Assembly (NCBI GenBank): GCA_900554745.1
Contig: USIU01000085.1
Coordinates: 1-5,669 of the forward strand
Direction: 5' to 3'
Source of the DNA: an uncultured Leuconostoc sp.
GTDB taxonomy: Bacteria > Bacillota > Bacilli > Lactobacillales > Lactobacillaceae
Length of the DNA stretch: 5,669 bases
A model generated the notes under the pieces. It worked only from the letters and a program-made list of their open reading frames with translations. It had not been told where the DNA came from and made no database searches. This document shows positions 1 through 5,258 of the stretch, piece after piece. The stretch's first letter is position 1, and each line of letters opens with the position of its first letter. The position numbers were made by a program, and so were the translations under genes.

Positions 1-743
1 GTGTTTGGCCGGAACCCGACTGACATAATGACCAAATCAGCTGGATACTCGCCTTGATCTGTTTTCACAATCACAGCATCTGGCGTATTCTCAAAGCTTT
101 GTACGAGTTGGCCAGTTGCCACCGTCACACCATGTGCGACAAACAGGTCCGCCACATTTTGCGTAAATTCAGCATCAAAGTAGCGGTTCAAAACAGTGGG
201 TTGATTATCAATTAGCGTCACTTGACGTCCCTTCACATTAAAGGCTTCCACAAGTTCTGTACCAATATAACCCCCACCAACGACGACCACGCGTTGAATT
301 TTTGGATCATTCGCATAATCAAGCAATGCCTTGGCATGCGTATAATTCTTCGATAGCACAATACGATCATCTTCAATGCCTGGAATTGGTGGTACGACTG
401 GCCATGAACCAGTCGTGGCGACTAATTTATCATATGATACCGTGGTCACGGTATCAGTCGTCAAATCTTTGACGGTAATCGTTTTGTTGGCCGTATCCAC
501 ATGTGTTACTTCGTGTTTCATGTGAATATTAGCACCTAAATCACTTAAGATTTCTGGGGATGAGTAAAAGAGATCGTCAATGTTTTTAACTTCACCCTGA
601 ACTGATAAAGCGATACCGCATGATAAGAAAGACACATTATCATTCTTCTCATAAACATCGATTTCAGCTTCTGGATGATGGCTTTTGATTGATTTGATTG
701 CGGCTGTACCTGCGTGGGTTGAGCCAATAATAACAACTTTCAT
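1..743 (-). CDS. nox: NADH oxidase / NADH peroxidase family flavoprotein (5' part, runs off left edge)
   Basis: This is a cytoplasmic FAD enzyme that oxidises NADH, probably reducing O2 to water (NADH oxidase) and so regenerating NAD+ and removing oxygen in a fermenting cell. Only 247 codons lie in the window; the family usually has about 450 residues, so the C-terminal dimerisation domain is missing here. Translation from 743 gives an FAD-binding start (MKVVIIGSTHAG), with His10 and the redox-active Cys42 in SFLSCG, both hallmarks of the NADH oxidase/peroxidase group. A second Rossmann motif, VVVVGGGYIG, lies at residues 152-161, followed by Asp179, which favours NADH over NADPH. The ATG at 743 is preceded by GGAGGG five bases upstream. 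The gene is divergent from the Crp/Fnr regulator, which probably controls it. The visible part cannot separate water-forming oxidase from H2O2-reducing peroxidase or CoA-disulfide reductase relatives; oxidase is the commoner case in lactic acid bacteria. Confidence 0.9.
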   Translation of the reverse strand, partial: MKVVIIGSTHAGTAAIKSIKSHHPEAEIDVYEKNDNVSFLSCGIALSVQGEVKNIDDLFYSSPEILSDLGANIHMKHEVTHVDTANKTITVKDLTTDTVTTVSYDKLVATTGSWPVVPPIPGIEDDRIVLSKNYTHAKALLDYANDPKIQRVVVVGGGYIGTELVEAFNVKGRQVTLIDNQPTVLNRYFDAEFTQNVADLFVAHGVTVATGQLVQSFENTPDAVIVKTDQGEYPADLVIMSVGFRPN

Positions 744-748
744 GTGTA

Positions 749-754
749 CCCTCC
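749..754 (-). promoter_or_regulatory. Ribosome binding site of nox
   Basis: GGAGGG on the minus strand ends five bases before the ATG at 743. It fixes the start of the NADH oxidase and agrees with the family N-terminus (MKVVIIG). Confidence 0.85.
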
Positions 755-756
755 AT

Positions 757-773
757 AAGAACTTTCCGTTCTT
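757..773 (-). promoter_or_regulatory. Short inverted repeat in the nox 5' leader
   Basis: AAGAAC-(5 nt)-GTTCTT is a perfect 6-bp inverted repeat between the predicted nox transcription start (about 776) and its ribosome binding site. In RNA it would form a small hairpin almost at the 5' end, a position known to protect some mRNAs. It could equally be a DNA operator for an unknown regulator. It has no T-run and is not a terminator. Confidence 0.4.
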
Positions 774-782
774 GATAATTTT

Positions 783-788
783 ATTGTA
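783..788 (-). promoter_or_regulatory. Predicted nox promoter (-10 element, activator-dependent)
   Basis: On the minus strand TACAAT matches five of six bases of TATAAT, and predicts a start near A776 with a leader of about 33 nt. No good -35 lies 16-18 bases upstream. The 14-bp palindrome at 811-824 is instead centred 41.5 bases before the predicted start, the position used by FNR/CRP at class II activated promoters. A weaker alternative is TTGACT (824-819) as the -35 with GGTAAT (801-796) as the -10; in that case the palindrome would overlap the -35 and could repress. The choice is inference. Confidence 0.5.
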
Positions 789-792
789 TAAT
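787..792 (+). promoter_or_regulatory. Predicted promoter (-10) of the Crp/Fnr regulator gene
   Basis: A perfect TATAAT lies on the plus strand and predicts a start near 799 with a leader of about 39 nt. The -35 region is poor: only TTTCCG (763-768, 18-bp spacing) is roughly in place, and the good-looking TTGATA at 772-777 is too close, with a 9-bp spacer. This -10 shares bases 787-788 with the -10 of nox on the other strand, so RNA polymerase could probably occupy only one promoter at a time. Confidence 0.5.
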
Positions 793-810
793 CAAATTAC
801 CTCAAAATAA

Positions 811-824
811 TTGACTTAAGTCAA
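811..824. promoter_or_regulatory. FNR/FLP-type operator palindrome
   Basis: TTGACTTAAGTCAA is a perfect 14-bp palindrome with the layout TTGAC-N4-GTCAA, one base per half different from the FNR consensus TTGAT-N4-ATCAA. The adjacent regulator carries the FNR-like E..SR recognition residues that read TTGA half-sites. The site is centred at about -41.5 for nox, and lies about 12 to 25 bases downstream of the predicted start of the regulator gene. This fits activation of nox and repression of the regulator. The palindrome is directly visible; binding is inferred. Confidence 0.7.
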
Positions 825-837
825 GAAAGCGTGAAAA

Positions 838-1482
838 ATGTCACATTCAGAATTTAACTGCGTGAAAGCAGCCCCAATTTTTTCACAATTAGCCGATGAT
901 ATCATCACCCAACTCGTTAACATTTCTGTCCATCAAAAAAGCTATCCTGCTGGTAGCTATATCTACGAACCGGATGATGATTTATCTGCGCTCATTTTAG
1001 TGGATTCAGGACAAGTTGATATTTTTAACATTAACGACAGTGGTCAAGAACTCCTGTTGTATTCTTTGCATGCCCACCAAATGGATATTGAAGCCGCCCT
1101 CTTTACCGATACCCGTCATCATCATTTTGCTCGGGCAAAAGTTGATTCAGAAATTTGCATGATTCGTCGGGCTGATTTTCAAAAATTATTGCAACAAAAT
1201 ACCAGTCTAGCAATTCAAATGCTCAATACCTATGGTGAACGTTTGACCACATTGGAACAACGTCAAATCAGCCTGTCCTTACAAAATGCCGACGAAAGGT
1301 TGTTGCAATATTTCCAAGATATGGCCGCAGCACAACAAACCAAAACCTTTCAATTAACCGTTACTAAAAAAGAACTCGCTGCCTCTTTGCAAATTGCGCC
1401 TGAAACATTGAGTCGGCTACTCAAAAAGTTAACGCGCAACGGCATCATCGCGTTAAATAAACGTGAAGTCACGTTATTATAG
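838..1482 (+). CDS. Crp/Fnr family transcriptional regulator, FLP-like with two cysteines
   Basis: This 214-residue protein has the length and layout of CRP/FNR. A beta-roll sensor domain (about residues 13-110) is followed by a long dimerisation helix (about 114-145) and a C-terminal winged helix-turn-helix (about 174-214). The recognition helix reads APETLSRLLKKL; Glu189, Ser192 and Arg193 match the E..SR pattern of FNR, whereas CRP has RE...R. FNR's four-cysteine iron-sulfur motif is absent. The only cysteines are Cys8 (in FNCVKAAPIF) and Cys107 (in EICMI), almost the spacing of Cys5/Cys102 in the L. casei FLP, where a reversible disulfide controls DNA binding. The CRP cAMP-pocket signature (GE..L...RSA) is not visible. 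The start at 838 has only a weak AGAAAG site (824-829). Divergent from nox and next to a TTGAC palindrome, it probably senses oxygen or thiol state. Whether it activates, represses or both is inference. Confidence 0.9.
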   Translation: MSHSEFNCVKAAPIFSQLADDIITQLVNISVHQKSYPAGSYIYEPDDDLSALILVDSGQVDIFNINDSGQELLLYSLHAHQMDIEAALFTDTRHHHFARAKVDSEICMIRRADFQKLLQQNTSLAIQMLNTYGERLTTLEQRQISLSLQNADERLLQYFQDMAAAQQTKTFQLTVTKKELAASLQIAPETLSRLLKKLTRNGIIALNKREVTLL

Positions 1483-1486
1483 ACAA

Positions 1487-1515
1487 AAAAGCAACGCCTA
1501 TCAGGCGTTGCTTTT
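1487..1515. terminator. Bidirectional intrinsic terminator between the regulator and the amidohydrolase
   Basis: AAAAGCAACGCC-TATCA-GGCGTTGCTTTT forms a perfect 12-bp stem with a 5-nt loop. It starts four bases after the regulator stop and ends two bases before the amidohydrolase stop, so it serves both convergent genes. On the minus strand the stem is followed by T6; on the plus strand by TTTT within a T-rich stretch. Confidence 0.92.
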
Positions 1516-1517
1516 GC

Positions 1518-3107
1518 TTATTTTTCCCAGACAAATTGACCGTCAAACATCGTGGCGATTGGCTCGACCGCTAACAAATGTTCTGGTGGGGTTGTGAGTA
1601 AATTCTGGCTAACAATCGCCAAATCAGCAAAGTACCCAGGCGCAATCCGCCCGACGCGTTGTTGCTGATTAGCCAGCGCAGCGTGTAACGTATGGGCTGT
1701 AATCGCTTGGGCAATTGTCACGCCCTGTTCAAAGCCAAAGCCGACCCCAGCCTCATTGGCCAGCGTCCGACGTGTTACCGCTTGAAAAATAGTTTGCAGT
1801 GGTGTTTGTCCAATCACTACCGGCGCATCCGTCCCAAATGCCAGAGTAGCGCCATTCACAATAAAGTCTCGGAAAGTAAACATCCAAGGTAAACGTTGTA
1901 CACCGACTTCCTGCGGCAATACCTCATACCCAATCAACGCGTGACTGGGCTGCACAGATAAAATGGCTTTGGTCTGTTGAAGTCGTGGTAAATCAACTGG
2001 ATTAAAAACTTCCAAATGTTCGATGACATTGCGCTTACCTGCTGACAAAGGCGCTGATTTTTCAGCTGCTTCAAAGGCCATGAGCGTTTCTCGAATAGCG
2101 CGATCACCAATCGCATGCACACGAATGGGCAGATCTAAGGCATTAGAACGCGCAATCAAGGCATGCAATGTGTCATCTGGTAGCATTGGCGCACCTTTGT
2201 CACCTGAACCAGGCGTGTAGTCATCTACCATGTAAGCCGTTTTGGTGCTGGTGACACCATCATAAAATTGTTTCGTCCCCGCAATTTGAACGCGATCCGA
2301 ATTTTCAAAATGTGCTAACAAGGCCCGTAAACGTGTTTCATTCTGACGCATACCAGGAAACAATGCGGCCCGCACAGTCATGTCTTGTTCAAGCGTTTTA
2401 AATAGCTGCTCATGAACTAGGTCTTGATCAGTTCGACCAGAAACGGCTAAAACGCCAATACTGGTCACACCTTGCTGATTTAACGCCTGAAAATACGCTA
2501 AGTAGTGATCAGCCATATCATCAAGCAATGAGGCTAACACTTGATTGAAGATATGGGTTGCAATCCCTTCGGTAAAAAAGCCTGTCATCTGGCCAGCAGC
2601 ATCACGGAAAATTTCACCACCAGTTACTGTTAAATCCATTGCCGATATCTGAATTTTAGCCAGGGCCACACTATTCAACCAAATGGAATGCACATCGCCA
2701 GCTACTAACATCACCGGTAAGTCGGCCTCATAGGCATCAATATCAGCCGCGGTTGGCATCTTATCCGTGGCAAATTCGCTCGCATAGTAGCCCATGGCAA
2801 TTTGCCAACCAGATACAGCGGTCACAGTGGCTAATTGCGCTAATACTGCTGGTATCGTCCCAGCTTCAATGGTGGTCACCGCACCCGCTTGGATAAGCGC
2901 CGCGACATCAGGATGTTGATGGGCATCAACGAATCCTGGTAAAATCATCTGTTCTCCAAAATCATGCACATCATCAAAGCCGGTCTCGTCAACAGTATCA
3001 CGATAAACTGCGGTAATCTGCTGGCCATCAACGGCAATCGCCCCCGCAAATGTTGTTTGGGTATCAACATCAAAAATTGCCTGACTTTTTAATAAAGTTA
3101 CCATCAT
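1518..3107 (-). CDS. Metal-dependent amidohydrolase, YtcJ-like (Amidohydro_3 family)
   Basis: This is a cytoplasmic 529-residue hydrolase of the amidohydrolase superfamily, without signal peptide or membrane segment. A small beta-sandwich start (residues 1-55) leads into the TIM-barrel metal site: HQH at 63-65 in LPGFVDAHQHP, the family motif VHSIWLNSVAL with His140, GTKQFYDGV with Lys279 (a possible metal-bridging lysine), VHAIGDRA with His331, EHLE with His364, and GTDAPV with Asp427. The chain ends with the usual returning sandwich (GYFADLAIV and MFDGQFVW). All expected metal ligands are present, so the enzyme should be active. Members cleave amide or related C-N bonds in varied small molecules; the substrate cannot be told from sequence, and no neighbour suggests a pathway. 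Two ATG codons stand in tandem (3107 and 3104); TGGAGA sits better for the second, so the protein may start one residue later. The gene appears to be transcribed alone from its own promoter. Confidence 0.9.
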   Translation of the reverse strand: MMVTLLKSQAIFDVDTQTTFAGAIAVDGQQITAVYRDTVDETGFDDVHDFGEQMILPGFVDAHQHPDVAALIQAGAVTTIEAGTIPAVLAQLATVTAVSGWQIAMGYYASEFATDKMPTAADIDAYEADLPVMLVAGDVHSIWLNSVALAKIQISAMDLTVTGGEIFRDAAGQMTGFFTEGIATHIFNQVLASLLDDMADHYLAYFQALNQQGVTSIGVLAVSGRTDQDLVHEQLFKTLEQDMTVRAALFPGMRQNETRLRALLAHFENSDRVQIAGTKQFYDGVTSTKTAYMVDDYTPGSGDKGAPMLPDDTLHALIARSNALDLPIRVHAIGDRAIRETLMAFEAAEKSAPLSAGKRNVIEHLEVFNPVDLPRLQQTKAILSVQPSHALIGYEVLPQEVGVQRLPWMFTFRDFIVNGATLAFGTDAPVVIGQTPLQTIFQAVTRRTLANEAGVGFGFEQGVTIAQAITAHTLHAALANQQQRVGRIAPGYFADLAIVSQNLLTTPPEHLLAVEPIATMFDGQFVWEK

Positions 3108-3254
3108 TATTCTCCATTGGCCAACATCTCATTGATATTGCGCTCGTTCTTACGAACACCTGTCCTGGCCAGATGTTAAGCTTGACGACGTTGCAAGTCA
3201 TTTGATAAAAAAATCTATTATTTTGCGCAGTAATCACTTAATTTTTTCGCAGAC
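3108..3254 (-). ncRNA. Structured 5' leader of the amidohydrolase mRNA (possible cis-regulatory RNA)
   Basis: About 145 nt separate the predicted transcription start from the amidohydrolase ATG. The stretch contains no supported gene. The half next to the gene offers competing folds. AACATCTG (3177-3170) can pair over 8 bp (one G-U) with CAGGTGTT (3162-3155), leaving a 7-nt loop. Alternatively AACATCT (3177-3171) can pair with AGATGTT (3129-3123), extendable by two U-G pairs, which leaves GTTC-GTAA-GAAC (3157-3146) free to form a GNRA-tetraloop hairpin. These folds exclude each other, and the second ends just upstream of the TGGAGA ribosome binding site (3116-3111). I recognise no known riboswitch or T-box consensus. 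The start-distal half is A/T-rich with no clear structure. Confidence 0.4.
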
Positions 3255-3258
3255 CTTA

Positions 3259-3287
3259 ATTATAAGCGCTCGTCTTGCGACTGTAAA
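3259..3287 (-). promoter_or_regulatory. Strong sigma-A-type promoter of the amidohydrolase gene
   Basis: On the minus strand TTTACA (3287-3282) is followed by exactly 17 bases and a perfect TATAAT (3264-3259). The predicted start is about 3252-3256. This is close to consensus and lies downstream of the terminator of the rnhB operon, so the amidohydrolase is an independent unit. Confidence 0.8.
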
Positions 3288-3308
3288 TACTTTTGATGCG
3301 CTACCAAC

Positions 3309-3346
3309 TAAAAATACCAAACACAACAAGGTGTTTGGTATTTTTA
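3309..3346. terminator. Intrinsic terminator after rnhB
   Basis: A 16-bp perfect stem (3309-3324 with 3331-3346; core AATACCAAACAC / GTGTTTGGTATT) with a 6-nt loop begins five bases after the rnhB stop codon. The A/T flanks give a T-run on each strand. It ends the ypmS-yozE-rbgA-rnhB transcript; the plus strand has no gene that would need it. Confidence 0.92.
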
Positions 3347-3351
3347 AATGC

Positions 3352-4128
3352 CTATCTTTCACCAGTCAACAGCGCTTTCACAGGCGCAAATGACCGCCGA
3401 TGAATCGGTGTTACGCCTTGCGCTGCCAATGCTGCCAAATGGGCTTTTGTCCCATAGCCAGCATGCTGCGCAAAGCCATAACCAGGATATTGCCGATCAT
3501 AATCTGCCATTAGCCGATCTCGGGTAACTTTGGCCACAATACTTGCCGCCGCAATCGAATTACTGCGTGCATCCCCTTTAATTAAGGATTGCTGTGGCAC
3601 ATCGGTAGGCAAGGTCATCGCATCCAGTAATAAATAATCTGGTGTTGGCGCCAGTTCAGCCACGGCTTTGGTCATGGCCAAACGTGCCGCCTCATAAATA
3701 TTAATCTGATCAATCACCGTCGCATCGACAATGCCAATCCCAATTGACACCGCTTGGGCAATTATTTTGTCAAATAATCGGTCGCGCATTTTTTCAGATA
3801 ACTGCTTAGAATCAATCACGTCCAGTTCGGCAAAGTCATGCGGTAAAATGACCGCTGCTGCCACCACCGGACCAGCCAGTGGCCCACGGCCCACTTCATC
3901 AACGCCGGCAACGTGGGACAGTCCTTGGGTCCATTGTTGGGTTTCAAAGGTAAACCGCTGCTTAAAATTAGCACGCTTTTCCGCCAATTTCAATTGTTGC
4001 TTATCCCATTGTTGCAATGCGTGTTGAACCCCCGCTCGACTATCCTGTCGCCAGATCGTCAACCGTGGGTCTGTCGCATCCGTGATTGTTTTAAGGTGCT
4101 GTTTAATTTGTGCAATCGTTTCAGCCAT
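3352..4128 (-). CDS. rnhB: Ribonuclease HII
   Basis: This enzyme cuts the RNA strand of RNA-DNA hybrids and removes single ribonucleotides left in DNA by polymerases; it is cytoplasmic and needs Mn2+ or Mg2+. The 258-residue length is typical of Firmicute RNase HII, which carries an extra N-terminal region of about 70 residues before the catalytic core. The core begins VAGVDEVGRGPLAGP, with catalytic Asp77 and Glu78. It continues with DSKQLS (106-111), Asp169 in LLLDAMTL and Asp186 in KGDARSNSIAAAS. The 17-residue spacing of the last two agrees with the family. HAGYGTKAH and HRRSFAPV follow near the end. All four acidic catalytic residues are intact. The ATG lies only five bases after the rbgA stop and has no good ribosome binding site of its own, which suggests translational coupling to rbgA. 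The rbgA-rnhB pairing is common in Firmicutes. Confidence 0.97.
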   Translation of the reverse strand: MAETIAQIKQHLKTITDATDPRLTIWRQDSRAGVQHALQQWDKQQLKLAEKRANFKQRFTFETQQWTQGLSHVAGVDEVGRGPLAGPVVAAAVILPHDFAELDVIDSKQLSEKMRDRLFDKIIAQAVSIGIGIVDATVIDQINIYEAARLAMTKAVAELAPTPDYLLLDAMTLPTDVPQQSLIKGDARSNSIAAASIVAKVTRDRLMADYDRQYPGYGFAQHAGYGTKAHLAALAAQGVTPIHRRSFAPVKALLTGER

Positions 4129-4133
4129 CAGGT

Positions 4134-4979
4134 TTAGACATCCAGTAAATCCAAAGTAAACGGTCCGAGTTTGCCTTTACGCAAATCATTTAAAATACGT
4201 TCACTGGCCTTTTCATAATCATCTTTGAAGCCCAGTTTTTGCGTAATATCAAGCAAAATTTGGACACTAGCTTCATCAAACACATCCGCCGCTAAATGAT
4301 AACGCGAAATAATTGCCTCTGGTCGATAATGCCGAAAGAAATCCAACAAGAACAAAACTGCATCATCCTTGGCAAAAATCGTATCCTTGACGGCGCCAGT
4401 TAAGGCTAATTTCAAGCCCACAGTTTGATCTTCAAATTTTGGCCACAAAACACCGGGTGAATCCAGCAATTCAAGCTTTGTCGGTGTTTTAAGCCAAGCC
4501 ACTTTCTTGGTCACCCCTGGCCGATCGGCGGTTGGCGCCACGTTTTTCATCACCAAGTGGTTCAATAAAGTCGACTTGCCAACGTTGGGAATCCCCGTAA
4601 TCATGGCGCGAATCGGTTGGTCTTGGATGCCACGGGCCAGCTGGGCCACCTTTTTAGCTGCTACAGCCTGACGTGCCGCTTTTGTGACCAACTGCGGTGT
4701 GCGTGGGTCACGGGTATCCAAAACCAATACCGTATGCCCTTGCGCTTCAAAGTGTTGCTTCCACGCGCGAGTTTGCTCTGGATCGGCTAAATCCGCTTTC
4801 GTCATAATCAATAACCGTGGTTTGGTGCCAATGAGCTTGTCGACTTCTGGGTTGCGCGAACTTTCAGGAATCCGCGCATCCACCAATTCAAAAACCACAT
4901 CCACCAACTTTAAATTTTCGCGCATTAGGCGAAAGGCTTTGGCCATATGACCAGGGAACCATTGAATAATTTGTGCCAT
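4134..4979 (-). CDS. rbgA: Ribosome biogenesis GTPase RbgA (YlqF)
   Basis: RbgA is a circularly permuted GTPase that helps the late assembly of the 50S ribosomal subunit. Its 281 residues match the Bacillus subtilis protein closely in length. The N-terminal signature IQWFPGHMAKA contains His11, equivalent to the catalytic His9 of B. subtilis. It is followed by LVDARIPESSRNP and then the permuted order of GTPase motifs: G4 (TKAD, 60-63), G1 P-loop (GIPNVGKST, 129-137), a G2-region threonine (PGVT, 154-157) and G3 (DSPG, 173-176). The C-terminal helical RNA-binding domain ends at LGPFTLDLLDV. An oddity is threonine in place of the usual asparagine of NKxD at residue 60. No ribosome binding site lies close to the ATG; the nearest strong one, GGAGGAG (5020-5014), is 34 bases upstream with a hairpin between. 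The chosen start matches the conserved N-terminus, and no in-frame upstream start codon is visible in the spacer. Co-transcribed with rnhB. Confidence 0.96.
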   Translation of the reverse strand: MAQIIQWFPGHMAKAFRLMRENLKLVDVVFELVDARIPESSRNPEVDKLIGTKPRLLIMTKADLADPEQTRAWKQHFEAQGHTVLVLDTRDPRTPQLVTKAARQAVAAKKVAQLARGIQDQPIRAMITGIPNVGKSTLLNHLVMKNVAPTADRPGVTKKVAWLKTPTKLELLDSPGVLWPKFEDQTVGLKLALTGAVKDTIFAKDDAVLFLLDFFRHYRPEAIISRYHLAADVFDEASVQILLDITQKLGFKDDYEKASERILNDLRKGKLGPFTLDLLDV

Positions 4980-4992
4980 ATTCGTGCTTGAG

Positions 4993-5020
4993 ACTGACGC
5001 ATAGCGCCAGCATCTCCTCC
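4993..5020 (-). promoter_or_regulatory. Distant ribosome binding site plus hairpin before rbgA
   Basis: On the minus strand GGAGGAG (5020-5014) is the only strong Shine-Dalgarno sequence in the 51-nt yozE-rbgA spacer. Between it and the rbgA ATG, GCTGGCGC-TAT-GCGTCAGT (5011-4993) can form an 8-bp hairpin with two G-U pairs. If folded, this would shorten the effective spacing from 34 to about 15 nt. The arrangement may tune rbgA translation; that role is inferred. Confidence 0.4.
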
Positions 5021-5030
5021 ATCCTATTTT

Positions 5031-5258
5031 TTATCGTACTGCTTGATAGCGCTCCCATGCTTGATCAAAGATTGACATTTCAGTCAAGTAGGACGCATTT
5101 TCTTCTAAATAATTGGAAATATCCTCAAAATCCGTGCTTTGCTTGGGAAAAGTTAAATCCAAAAAAGCATTATTTGCAAACTGCTGAATATCATCAGCAG
5201 CAACGGCATTCCGATTCGTCATCAACCAATCATAAAATGAACGCGCGCTATTTGCCAT
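5031..5258 (-). CDS. yozE: YozE family protein (SAM-like fold, DUF1250)
   Basis: This small soluble protein of 75 residues is of unknown function. The family is widespread in Bacilli, about 75 residues long, and folds as a helical bundle resembling a sterile alpha motif. Recognisable family features are SFYDWLMTNRN near the start, FANNAFLDLTFPKQ-like residues in the middle (here FANNAFLDLTFPK), DFEDISNYLEENASYL, and the ending FDQAWERYQAV. I placed the start at the ATG at 5258 (MANSARSF): AAGGGGG (5273-5267) precedes it by eight bases and the resulting length fits the family. An in-frame ATG eight codons upstream would place this site inside the gene. The first 11 bases overlap the end of ypmS in another frame, which suggests translational coupling. 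The two genes commonly stand together in related bacteria. Confidence 0.9.
   Translation of the reverse strand: MANSARSFYDWLMTNRNAVAADDIQQFANNAFLDLTFPKQSTDFEDISNYLEENASYLTEMSIFDQAWERYQAVR

Noticed and set aside
824..837. A catabolite-response (cre)-like stretch, AGAAAGCGTGAAAA, before the regulator
   Set aside because: Only the left half fits the consensus; three of the fixed positions, including right-half T and C, do not match.
838..1482. An oxygen-sensing iron-sulfur FNR or a cAMP-binding CRP
   Set aside because: Only one N-terminal cysteine is present, so the FNR cluster cannot form, and the cAMP-contact residues of CRP are not recognisable.
3196..3240. A T7 run on the minus strand (3213-3207) inside the amidohydrolase leader, suggesting an early terminator
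   Set aside because: The bases before the run form only a weak A/T-rich stem of four or five pairs, which is not enough for an intrinsic terminator.
3108..3254. Known riboswitch or T-box classes in the amidohydrolase leader
   Set aside because: No T-box AGGGTGGNACCGCG, purine, SAM, preQ1, THF or guanidine signature could be matched by eye; a short CAGGACA similarity to guanidine-III is too small to count.
3202..3393. A 63-codon plus-strand open frame between the amidohydrolase and rnhB
   Set aside because: It runs through the amidohydrolase promoter and leader, across a strong terminator and into the end of rnhB, has no ribosome binding site and resembles no family.
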